From a virus, in the IMG/VR virus record IMGVR_UViG_3300001460_006335, positions 18,224 to 82,223 of that record: 64,000 nt of DNA; one strand, written 5' to 3'. The notes below the pieces were generated by a model, which saw nothing but the letters and a program-made list of their open reading frames with translations, was not told the DNA's origin and made no database searches. Position numbers and translations under genes: made by a program. Shown in pieces: positions 15,520-22,780 of the stretch. The number at the start of each line of letters is the position of its first letter. Within the stretch, counting starts at the first letter, position 1.

Positions 15520-17118
15520 TTACTTTTTGCCTGCAATAGCTTTCTGCAAGCCTGCTGGAAGTTTCTTTTGTTTTGCTGATAAGCCTTTTGAGTCTGAATC
15601 TTTTGAATCGCCTTTTTCTTTTGCGGCTTTTTTCATTGGTTCTTTTGTATTACCATCACCATCTATATCAGGAAAGTCTGGCTTTGCTTTTTTCTCAGCT
15701 AGTGCGTTCAACAGTGTATTTTTTATAGATGCTTCTGTATTCATTGGGTTATCACCGCCTGATGTTGCTTTATATGACTTTTTAACTTTGTGCAAATCAT
15801 TACCAGCTGGTACACTTGCACTAACATTATTCATATATTTTTCATCTGGTTCAGTTGACGCATCAGGAAAATTACCATCATAGTCTTCTGCTTCATCTTC
15901 AGTTGACATCATATGAATCATATCTCCCATAGATGGAGACCCTTGTGGCTCCATTGACATACGTGGGCTTATGTCATCTGGTCCTACTTCTTTTGCACCA
16001 GAAGCTCCTGCCAATTGCATCATGCGTATTAGATCATCAACTGATCCGGATATTGTAACTTTTCCATCTGAGCCCATATCCATGCCTTCTGTGCCTTCCA
16101 TGCCGCACTCGTTTGTGGTTTCGTTCATGGTGTTCTCCTTATTGTTTATTGATTCTGCATTTGATGTAGCTTTTGTAGTGTCTACAGTCCATTCAATGCC
16201 CATATCCTCTAAATGATCAATAACAGGCTTTATATCATCATCATTTAATTCGCTATCAATTCTTGTCCATAGCGGAGCAGATTGTCTACTAATCTTTCTT
16301 TTAGTAGAACCAAGTGTTGCGGCATCTAGTAATATTCTTCTAAATGCTTCGCTGACTTGATTCCAATCTGCTTGTGTTTGTATTTGTTCAATTGACGAAA
16401 TTATATCGGCTTCTGTTGTGCCTATTCCGTCTACTGCATCATACAACACTTGTGCAATCGAAGAATGATTTATATCGCTTGTTTGTTCTTGATCTTTTTC
16501 AGCATCAGTATTTGGGCTATTATCTTGTCCAGCACCATCGCCTTGTGGTTCACTCTTTGGTAGTGCTTCGTCACCGCCTGGTCCTGTTGGTAGTTCGTTA
16601 TTGCCATCTGGACCTGTCATTTTTGAATAATTCTGATCAAGTCCACTTAAATCAACATTATTAACATTAAGGCGTAACGCATTCATCATTTGCAAACCAA
16701 GTTTATTATTTTTTGGATCGTACTGCACATTATTACCTTTGTAATGTTCGAAATCAGCTTGTCCAGGTCCTGAGGAATTGCCTTTATGTTTTGTTAAACC
16801 AATTTTAGCATATTTACTACCATTTGTAATAATTGCTTTACCTTGTTCACGACCATACCCGTTTGGTTGAGGAACAACTGCTTTCCATTTGGCTTTTGGT
16901 GCGGCCTTTGGTGCGGCGTCTAATCCACCTTTGTCTTTGTCTTTATTTCCACTGATAGCTTTTTCTAAGGCGTCAATTCTTTTTTGCATTTCAGCACCTA
17001 GTTCTTTATCGTCGGGGTACATTTTCAAAGCATTTTTTAATGTTTGAATCATTTGTTTTGCCGCATCTATTTGCTCTTTTGGCAAGCTTTCTTTAATTGC
17101 GATTTCTTTAATTATCAT
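15520..17118 (-). CDS. Internal-protein candidate with annexin-like repeat and internal start
   Basis: A 532-residue hydrophilic protein of unknown function. The N terminus MIIKEIAIKES resembles a capsid-targeting peptide ending in the gp21 site motif IKE. Residues 221-262 (VLYDAVDGIGTTEADIISSI, then DWNQVSEAFRRIL) match the helical GTxE pattern of annexin-like repeats that recur in phage proteins. Two Gly/Pro/Asp-rich linkers flank it. At Met331 (16128) an in-frame ATG is preceded by AAGGAG 6 nt upstream, stronger than the start signal of most genes here, so a separate 202-residue C-terminal product is likely. That part contains VTISGSVDDLIRMMQLAGASG and a lysine-rich tail. It lies between the peptidoglycan-binding gene and gp17. 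Confidence 0.7.
   Translation of the reverse strand: MIIKEIAIKESLPKEQIDAAKQMIQTLKNALKMYPDDKELGAEMQKRIDALEKAISGNKDKDKGGLDAAPKAAPKAKWKAVVPQPNGYGREQGKAIITNGSKYAKIGLTKHKGNSSGPGQADFEHYKGNNVQYDPKNNKLGLQMMNALRLNVNNVDLSGLDQNYSKMTGPDGNNELPTGPGGDEALPKSEPQGDGAGQDNSPNTDAEKDQEQTSDINHSSIAQVLYDAVDGIGTTEADIISSIEQIQTQADWNQVSEAFRRILLDAATLGSTKRKISRQSAPLWTRIDSELNDDDIKPVIDHLEDMGIEWTVDTTKATSNAESINNKENTMNETTNECGMEGTEGMDMGSDGKVTISGSVDDLIRMMQLAGASGAKEVGPDDISPRMSMEPQGSPSMGDMIHMMSTEDEAEDYDGNFPDASTEPDEKYMNNVSASVPAGNDLHKVKKSYKATSGGDNPMNTEASIKNTLLNALAEKKAKPDFPDIDGDGNTKEPMKKAAKEKGDSKDSDSKGLSAKQKKLPAGLQKAIAGKK
16128..16140 (-). promoter_or_regulatory. Internal ribosome binding site within the 532-residue gene
   Basis: On the minus strand AAGGAG is followed by 6 nt and an in-frame ATG at 16128. 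This would give a 202-residue product sharing the C terminus of the long protein, or it may mark an old gene boundary. Confidence 0.6.
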
Positions 17119-17119
17119 A

Positions 17120-18142
17120 TTAGCTCCCGTACTTACTTAACCAACTGTCAACATCTGGTAACACTCGTTGACGCAATCTTAGTCTACTAGGTGCAGTACT
17201 ACCTTTTGGTCTATTTGGATTTGGTTCTGCTAATCCTGCGGCTCTTCTTGCGGCTGGATCTGTAATGCCTTTTTGTGCTTGTTTCTCTCTTTCAGCATCT
17301 ATAGCATCTAAATCTCTAGGTTTTACTAATCCAAGCTGTTTAGCATCTGGTGCTTGATCAACATATGCTTTTGTTCCATCTGGATCTACTTGCGTAGCTT
17401 TAGCTGTTGGTCTTGCTTTTGGTTTTACTTTAGCCAATTTTAATGCGGCTCTAGTATTTGGTCCAACAATACCATCAACTTTTAATGGCTTACCTTTTAG
17501 TATTGCAGATTTTTGAAAGTCCATTACTGCTTTTTCAGTACCGCTTCCAAAGATACCATCAGCGGTAATACCTAGCTGTGCTTGTATAGCTTTAACTTCA
17601 GCGCCTCTACTACCTTTACGTAGTAAGTTACTTGTTCCTGCTTTTCCTGCTGGTTTTGCATCTGGGTTTTTCCAACTTTGTGCTGGTGCTTTGCCTACTT
17701 GATTAGAAGGTGCATTCTTAAAGTTTTCTCCTTGACGATAAGAAATTTTTCTTCCGCCTTTAACAATACCTTTTATTGTTGCTGGGTTCCATTTACCAAA
17801 AAATCCTTCGCCGGAAGGATTACCATTCCATCTAACTATTTCTTTACCGCCGACAGCCATTCCGTCGCGTCCAGTTTTTGGTTTTTGAAAGTAAAGATTA
17901 CCATCAGGGGCGTGCATAATCATATTGCCACCACCAGGTCCTCCATAGTGTGTTGGAATAAATGTTGTTGGTACAGCTTCGCTTACGATTGCTTCTTTTT
18001 TAGCTGTCTTTGCGGCATTTTTCCAGTCTTGGCTTGAAGGAGCATCTGGGTGATCAGCATCTCTACTTGTGCCGGCTTTCTTACGCTTGTTTACGTTGTA
18101 GTATAAGCCTTTAGACTTTTCATTAATTTCTTTTATTCTCAT
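17120..18142 (-). CDS. Peptidoglycan-binding-domain protein, probable internal virion protein
   Basis: A 340-residue protein. The ATG at 18142 is chosen because AGGAG lies 6 nt upstream; an upstream TTG in the same frame has no site. The N terminus MRIKEINEKSKG contains an INE gp21-type cleavage motif. It is followed by a KGLYYNVNKRKKAG/DHPDAPSSQDWK motif. Residues about 173-237 form a PG_binding_1 domain (LLRKGSRGAEVKAIQAQLG, DGIFGSGTEKAVMDFQ, VDGIVGPNTRAAL). No catalytic lysin domain is evident, so it may position another protein on the wall during ejection. It is adjacent to two other candidate capsid-targeted proteins. Confidence 0.75.
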   Translation of the reverse strand: MRIKEINEKSKGLYYNVNKRKKAGTSRDADHPDAPSSQDWKNAAKTAKKEAIVSEAVPTTFIPTHYGGPGGGNMIMHAPDGNLYFQKPKTGRDGMAVGGKEIVRWNGNPSGEGFFGKWNPATIKGIVKGGRKISYRQGENFKNAPSNQVGKAPAQSWKNPDAKPAGKAGTSNLLRKGSRGAEVKAIQAQLGITADGIFGSGTEKAVMDFQKSAILKGKPLKVDGIVGPNTRAALKLAKVKPKARPTAKATQVDPDGTKAYVDQAPDAKQLGLVKPRDLDAIDAEREKQAQKGITDPAARRAAGLAEPNPNRPKGSTAPSRLRLRQRVLPDVDSWLSKYGS

Positions 18143-18143
18143 A

Positions 18144-18704
18144 TCATGCTCCTGCAATGGTGCTTTTTGTATTTTCTACATCACCAATGTCTTTGCTTTC
18201 TCCTTGCGGAGCACCATCTAACGGGTCGTTATCTCTTTCTTTACGTGCAGTTTCTAATTCTTTTAACAAGTCCATAACTCTATTAACACCTGAGTCTTGT
18301 TGTGCTGATTCTCCGCCCATGTCTTCCTGGGTTAGTTTTGCAGTATATTCCTCTTCAGATTTTTCTTGCTGATATAATTCTTGAGGTTCATTTGGATTAC
18401 GTACAATAATATGACTCTGTGGTACATCACAGCATGATCCAATATATTCTTGTAATACTTGTACAGTGGTTGGATATGTACAGGTTACTTCATAATAGTG
18501 TACTTCTGTATTTTCTAACTGTGGAAAATCTAACGGACGTTCTTGTATTGGTGTCTTTTTACCTGCTGACATTTTTGTACAACCAAATTTCTGCAAGCAT
18601 CTTTCTATCATATCTTCACAATTATCAGGCAAATTACCCGCTATTCCAATTTTAAAATCATAAGTCTTTTTAGACTCTTGTAAATAATCAGCAAATTCTT
18701 TCAT
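18144..18704 (-). CDS. Conserved unknown protein with capsid-targeting-like N terminus
   Basis: A 186-residue protein. MKEFADYLQES resembles the capsid-targeting sequence of T4 internal proteins (MKTYQEFIAEA), including the L/I-x-E site for gp21. The body has a ferredoxin-like look (YDFKIGIAGNLPDNCEDMIERC, then EVHYYEVTCTYPTTVQVLQEYI), typical of a conserved T4-like phage protein of unknown function, and a charged disordered tail. AGGA precedes the start, and a late element overlaps the gp16 stop upstream. Confidence 0.65.
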   Translation of the reverse strand: MKEFADYLQESKKTYDFKIGIAGNLPDNCEDMIERCLQKFGCTKMSAGKKTPIQERPLDFPQLENTEVHYYEVTCTYPTTVQVLQEYIGSCCDVPQSHIIVRNPNEPQELYQQEKSEEEYTAKLTQEDMGGESAQQDSGVNRVMDLLKELETARKERDNDPLDGAPQGESKDIGDVENTKSTIAGA

Positions 18705-18731
18705 TATAACATCCTAATTTAATGTATAGTA

Positions 18732-19217
18732 TTATTTATCTTTATCAAGGCCTTTTAGTCTTTCTAATAGACTATTTCTATCAGTGACTACATATCCTTC
18801 GCCACTTACTATTCCTTCAGATGTTCCACTATCTTTATCTAGTTTTTCCTTTTTTAATTGCAAATCAATCATTTTTAATTTTTTATCTATTTTCGCAACT
18901 TTTGCATCTAACGTAGTTTTAAGCATATTACCTGCTACTTCAAAAACTCTTCCACTATAACGACTTTCTACATTCATACCTAAGTCCATTAAATCATCAT
19001 AAGCTTGCATGGCTTTTCCTGCTACTTCATTTAATTCATCATCGGCCATTTGACCTAAACCTTTAACAGCTGGTAATGCACTAGCAATTTTGTCAAACTC
19101 TGCTATGTCACGAAACGTGTCGCTTTGTTCTGTAATTGCTGTTTCTGCCTTTTTATCTGGTGTATTAGTTGTATCTGTATCAGCAATATTTAAAAGGTCT
19201 TCAAGTTTTTTTGTCAT
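18732..19217 (-). CDS. 16: gp16 small terminase subunit
   Basis: A 161-residue protein, similar to T4 gp16 (164). The diagnostic core is AYDDLMDLGMNVESRYSGRVFEVAGNMLKTTLDAKVAKIDKKLKMIDLQ, a helical oligomerisation region (recognised from its MNVESRYSGRxFEVA pattern). It forms the ring that regulates gp17 and selects DNA. In T4, genes 16 and 17 are adjacent; here three genes separate them. Confidence 0.85.
   Translation of the reverse strand: MTKKLEDLLNIADTDTTNTPDKKAETAITEQSDTFRDIAEFDKIASALPAVKGLGQMADDELNEVAGKAMQAYDDLMDLGMNVESRYSGRVFEVAGNMLKTTLDAKVAKIDKKLKMIDLQLKKEKLDKDSGTSEGIVSGEGYVVTDRNSLLERLKGLDKDK
18733..18740 (-). promoter_or_regulatory. Late promoter element overlapping the gp16 stop codon
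   Basis: GATAAATA followed by ATACTAT on the minus strand; the final Asp, Lys and stop codons of gp16 form the element. The leader of about 20 nt carries AGGATG before the ATG at 18704. Confidence 0.55.
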
Positions 19218-19250
19218 AAAAGTAATCCATTATATACTAGTATTATTTAG

Positions 19251-19877
19251 TCAAATATTATTCAGCAGTGCATTTATTTTTTGTTGGGCTGTATACACTG
19301 CACTAGTTCCAGCAGTGATCCAATGTGTATAATCTTTTAATTCTTGTTTGTTTTCTGTTTTAAGTTGCTGTTCACTTTTGTGTTGATATTGTGTTAGATT
19401 TTCTATTTGCCAAATATTCATTAGGTGATCTGTTGTAGGTGGATTGGTCAACATTATTTTTGCTTTTTCTACAACTTTTTGTGAGGCGTTAGATGTGAAT
19501 ATACTTGCTGACACTCCTCCTAAGTATCCTCTTTTTTGTCTTTGTATACGCCACTGTTCTACAGTAATTTTAGGAAAATTTTGTTTCTTAACTGCTAAAC
19601 AATTTATTTGTGTACAAAGTATATTTACTTTTTTGTAGTAGGGTAAACCTAGCCAACGCATTAAATAGAAATGTTCACGTTTTGGATTAGATGGAAGCAA
19701 ATGTGTAACATCTATACTTTCTACTTTGTAATCTTTACATTTTTGTAATGAGCTTTTGCTTGGTTTATATAAAGCAATTACTTTATCATTATTATAAAAT
19801 TTATTTAATTGCTTATTCCATAAATCAAAATAAAGATCAAAGTATACAGGATCAGCCGCACAATATATTATCATCAA
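19251..19877 (-). CDS. Possible glycosyltransferase-like protein
   Basis: A 208-residue protein. The first strand IIYCAADPVYFDLYFDLW, then VIALYKP, ALYKPSKSS and HFYLMRWLGLPYYKKVNILCTQINCLAV, follows the order of a short GT-A fold in which the position of the DxD motif is replaced by TQIN. This is a weak structural reading; catalysis is doubtful without the acidic pair. The end, ITAGTSAVYTAQQKINALL, is helical. The gene overlaps gp4 (TTGATG at the gp4 stop; the start may be TTG at 19877 or ATG at 19874) and is unrelated to its structural neighbours, so it may be an insertion. Confidence 0.6.
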   Translation of the reverse strand: MMIIYCAADPVYFDLYFDLWNKQLNKFYNNDKVIALYKPSKSSLQKCKDYKVESIDVTHLLPSNPKREHFYLMRWLGLPYYKKVNILCTQINCLAVKKQNFPKITVEQWRIQRQKRGYLGGVSASIFTSNASQKVVEKAKIMLTNPPTTDHLMNIWQIENLTQYQHKSEQQLKTENKQELKDYTHWITAGTSAVYTAQQKINALLNNI

Positions 19878-20308
19878 CGTTTGCCTTGATGGAAAATATC
19901 TCCTTCATTTATAACTCTAAAGAATATACCTTTTTGTTTACTGTATGCCCTAGCCGCAGACCATTTTGCTTGGTTTAAAACATAATGTGCTTTATTATGT
20001 TGGCTGTTACCTATTTTCTTTAAATCAGTTTGGTTAGCTGGTTTAACTTCTATAAGTTCAACTTTTTGAGATCCATTTTTATCGTTATAAACAACAAAAA
20101 AATCAGGAACATAAACTGTATATTTTCCAGTAAATGGATTTCTATATGGTATTTTAATTGATTCACTTGCCCATTTAGATATATTAGGATTGTTATCACA
20201 CATACGCATAAACGCCCATTCCCAACTACTTCTATATGTAGGGGAACGTCCACCTACATATTTGTCAGGGTTTTTCAGTGTATACTTTCCTTGAGCAAAC
20301 CTTGCCAT
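19874..20308 (-). CDS. 4: gp4 head-completion protein, nuclease fold
   Basis: A 144-residue protein, close to T4 gp4 (150). It has the TnsA-like/PD-(D/E)xK layout: Glu30 in SSWEWAF, PDF at 68-70 and ELIEVKP with Glu87 and Lys89. T4 gp4 is needed to make filled heads competent for tail joining, probably by trimming DNA ends. The start overlaps the preceding stop (TAATG). Confidence 0.85.
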   Translation of the reverse strand: MARFAQGKYTLKNPDKYVGGRSPTYRSSWEWAFMRMCDNNPNISKWASESIKIPYRNPFTGKYTVYVPDFFVVYNDKNGSQKVELIEVKPANQTDLKKIGNSQHNKAHYVLNQAKWSAARAYSKQKGIFFRVINEGDIFHQGKR

Positions 20309-20676
20309 TATAATAAAATATTTCTTTGTTCTTTGCTAGGATTTTGAGGTTCTACTTTAAAACCTAATTGACTTGATTTACTTCTATTTACATTAAGTAT
20401 AGTAGTAACTAATCTACTTAATTGAACTTCATCCAATCCACGGAGAGTGTCAAGAATAGTATATACTGGAGTGCCTTCTAACTTAGCCTGTTGTAGTATA
20501 GCCACACTAGTTGATACGGCACTAGATTTTCCAAATCCTCTTTTTTCAAAAAATCCTACACAACTGTCTACTTCGTTTGATGTAAAATTTACTTGTTTAG
20601 AAAAGTACTTATTATAAAATTCTTTAACTTCTCCTGCACTATCAGTATTTGCTAGGGTACTAGTAACATCTGTCAT
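20308..20676 (-). CDS. Conserved small virion-cluster protein
   Basis: A 122-residue, mostly helical protein (EVDSCVGFFEKRGFGKSSAVSTSVAILQQA, then LDTLRGLDEVQLSRLVTTILNVNRSKSSQLG). Proteins with this pattern are common between baseplate/tube genes and gp4 in marine T4-like phages, without a known function. AAGGAA precedes its ATG, and it overlaps the gp54-like gene by ATGA. A chaperone or assembly role is only a guess. Confidence 0.7.
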   Translation of the reverse strand: MTDVTSTLANTDSAGEVKEFYNKYFSKQVNFTSNEVDSCVGFFEKRGFGKSSAVSTSVAILQQAKLEGTPVYTILDTLRGLDEVQLSRLVTTILNVNRSKSSQLGFKVEPQNPSKEQRNILL

Positions 20677-22007
20677 TGTGAATTCCTTATGTTATCAAAG
20701 TTGTCTATTGCTAATGTTCCAAATGCATCTTTTTGGGATCTACTCAAGTTATTCCATGCACCTTTTCTGTCATTTAAATTGCCAGATTGTTGATTATTAC
20801 TATATGCATTTTTAAATGCAAAATCATCTCTTGCTTGTTGGTTATTTGCTAATACATTTAAAGCATCTTGTCTTGGTAAATTAAAAATTGTATTATTATT
20901 ATCTTGCAGTGTACTTGTTTGCGTAAATGCTTGTGTATTAGATTGTTGTGGAAAAAGGTTATTAACTAATCCATTTAAAGCTATTGTTGAAACAGCTACT
21001 AATGCTCCGTCTATTATATTATTTTTTTCTGCTTCTTTTGCTTGATCAGAATAGTTTTCTATATTTTGTAAAGTATTATATCCTGTAAGAATAGTTTGTA
21101 AATCTACATTTTGATTTTCTATATCTTTGAATACCGATGTTATACCGCTAAGTATTCCGCCGTCACCAAATATATTAGACACACCTCCTCCTTCAACTGA
21201 AAGTGGACTTTTTCCAACATCATAATGAGAAGGATCTGCAAATCCTGCTGGATTATCTACAGTGGTTAGTCCTCTACCATACATTACAGATTCGTATTCA
21301 ACTTGCATTTGATTTTCTGTAAACTGACTGGCGCCTTGTTCTAAATTATCATGTCTTAAACTTGTTATTATTGGATTTATTAATGTGTAGCTAGTAAAAT
21401 TACTTACTCCACTATTTCCATGTAATTGATTAATTGTAATTGAATTGAAGAAAGGTGCAGAAGGTCTAGTTTTATCTAGTCCATATCTATAACTATTACG
21501 TAACTCTGACCCATATGTATTATCAGGATTATTTATAAAAGGCAACGGAACAGTTGTATCAGGTTGGCCGATAGCATTTTTTCTAGCATAATTTGGATCT
21601 TGATAATAATACCTAAAATATGTTTCCCATAACAATGTTGTTAGTCCTGCTTGATCATCATGGAATACAACAGATACAGGGTCATATCTAAGTTTTGTTT
21701 GAACAATCTTTTTTCTATTATATTGATTTTTTACATCAGTATCAATACTATATCCAGGCATATCAATACTTCTAACCAGTAAATTTACTTCTTTCTTGTT
21801 TAAAAGTTGACCTACCGCTTGTCCTAACGATGCTAATGCTATTTGATTAATATCAAATACTACATGATATAGGAATTTTTGTTTTGGAGTAAGACGTAAA
21901 TTATTACGTACATATAAAGCACTCGCATGGGCATAGTCACCTAAATTGCCTTTAGGGTTTCCTAATGCACTTGAAAAGTTATCAAAAAATCCGGATAGTT
22001 TACTCAT
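20673..22007 (-). CDS. gp54/gp19-fold baseplate-tail tube protein
   Basis: A 444-residue protein. The segment VNLLVRSIDMPGYSIDTDVKNQYNRKKIVQTKLRYDPVSVVFHDD matches the beta-barrel part of T4 gp54 and the tube proteins (MPxxxxxTDxxxYNxxxxxxxxxxDPLxISF). A second barrel half follows (NSITINQLHGN, LINPIITSLRHDNL, MQVEYESVMYGRG). T4 gp54 starts tube polymerisation on the baseplate; gp48 is the close alternative. The C-terminal 150 residues are Asn/Gln-rich. Its position next to gp19 supports a tube-initiator role. Confidence 0.6.
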   Translation of the reverse strand: MSKLSGFFDNFSSALGNPKGNLGDYAHASALYVRNNLRLTPKQKFLYHVVFDINQIALASLGQAVGQLLNKKEVNLLVRSIDMPGYSIDTDVKNQYNRKKIVQTKLRYDPVSVVFHDDQAGLTTLLWETYFRYYYQDPNYARKNAIGQPDTTVPLPFINNPDNTYGSELRNSYRYGLDKTRPSAPFFNSITINQLHGNSGVSNFTSYTLINPIITSLRHDNLEQGASQFTENQMQVEYESVMYGRGLTTVDNPAGFADPSHYDVGKSPLSVEGGGVSNIFGDGGILSGITSVFKDIENQNVDLQTILTGYNTLQNIENYSDQAKEAEKNNIIDGALVAVSTIALNGLVNNLFPQQSNTQAFTQTSTLQDNNNTIFNLPRQDALNVLANNQQARDDFAFKNAYSNNQQSGNLNDRKGAWNNLSRSQKDAFGTLAIDNFDNIRNSQ

Positions 22008-22011
22008 ATAG

Positions 22012-22019
22012 TATTTATC
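22012..22019 (-). promoter_or_regulatory. Late promoter element abutting an ATG (leaderless)
   Basis: GATAAATA followed by CTAT and then the ATG at 22007, so the last A is 5 nt from the start codon. No Shine-Dalgarno is present. Confidence 0.55.
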
Positions 22020-22038
22020 ACTTGATTTATATACGTAT

Positions 22039-22069
22039 AAAACAACGAAAGGAGCTCAAGGCTCCTTTC
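22039..22069 (-). terminator. Intrinsic terminator after gp19
   Basis: On the minus strand GAAAGGAGC, loop CTTGA and GCTCCTTTC form a perfect 9-bp stem, followed by GTTGTTTT. It ends the sheath/tube transcription unit. Confidence 0.8.
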
Positions 22070-22092
22070 ATAACAATCTCTAAATTGTTTTA

Positions 22093-22719
22093 TTAAGTTC
22101 CGCCACCTGTTGCGGCTACGCTTACATTTCTTGCAACAGTTGCACCAACTCCATTTCCTATTGGAGTTTGTACAGCGTTATCATACATTATTGTAAGTGA
22201 GACTGTAACAGGATCACTATTAGCGTATGCTACTGAACCATAATCTACTGAGGTTAAATATGCTCCGTATATTTCCCAAGTTTCTAAAACATTTGGTGTG
22301 TTTACACCGTTACCACCATCTAGTATTTCTAGCCTTTGTAAAAACTTATAATCAATACCTGATGCGGCACTAGCTTGTTCGAAGAAATCAAATTGCTTCT
22401 GTAGCTGTTCGCCAACTAATTTTTGAACATTACCGTTTACATCATCACGTAAATTTACAGTAATTTCATTCCAAGTATGCTTACCTGCAATATTTACTTT
22501 ACTACCATAAACATGAAGTTCTTGGTTTTCAAATGAAACTGTAGGCCTTGAAGCATCAATTACCTGTTTTGTTAATTCTTGTGTTTCGTTAGATACACCA
22601 AAATTTTCTAATGTAATTCTAAAACGGTATTGTAGCTTCGGCATAAGCAAGCCTTGACTGCTTGCACTAGTGTCGTTTGCTAAAGGTACCGTAATATTTG
22701 TTAGTGTTGAGATTGCCAT
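22093..22719 (-). CDS. 19: gp19 tail tube protein
   Basis: A 208-residue protein (T4: 163). YRFRITLENFG, IDASRPTVSFENQELHVYGSKVNIAGKHTWNEITVNLRDD and WEIYGAYLTSVDYGSVAYANSDPVTVSLTIMYDNAVQ are the canonical tube-protein beta-barrel strands. Hexamer rings of gp19 form the inner tail tube through which DNA passes. AGGAG precedes the ATG, with a late element upstream; a terminator follows. Confidence 0.93.
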   Translation of the reverse strand: MAISTLTNITVPLANDTSASSQGLLMPKLQYRFRITLENFGVSNETQELTKQVIDASRPTVSFENQELHVYGSKVNIAGKHTWNEITVNLRDDVNGNVQKLVGEQLQKQFDFFEQASAASGIDYKFLQRLEILDGGNGVNTPNVLETWEIYGAYLTSVDYGSVAYANSDPVTVSLTIMYDNAVQTPIGNGVGATVARNVSVAATGGGT

Positions 22720-22740
22720 ATTTGTACTCCTATTTGCAAG

Positions 22741-22748
22741 TATTTATC
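22741..22748 (-). promoter_or_regulatory. Late promoter element of gp19
   Basis: GATAAATAC on the minus strand with a short leader (about 15 nt) containing AGGAG before the ATG at 22719. Confidence 0.55.
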
Positions 22749-22780
22749 ATATTTAAATGTTAATTCATTAACACCCTACT

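Noticed and set aside
22751-22770. Terminator between gp18 and gp19 (TGTTAA-TGAA-TTAACA)
   Set aside because: It is a 6-bp AT-only stem without a T-tract; too weak to call.
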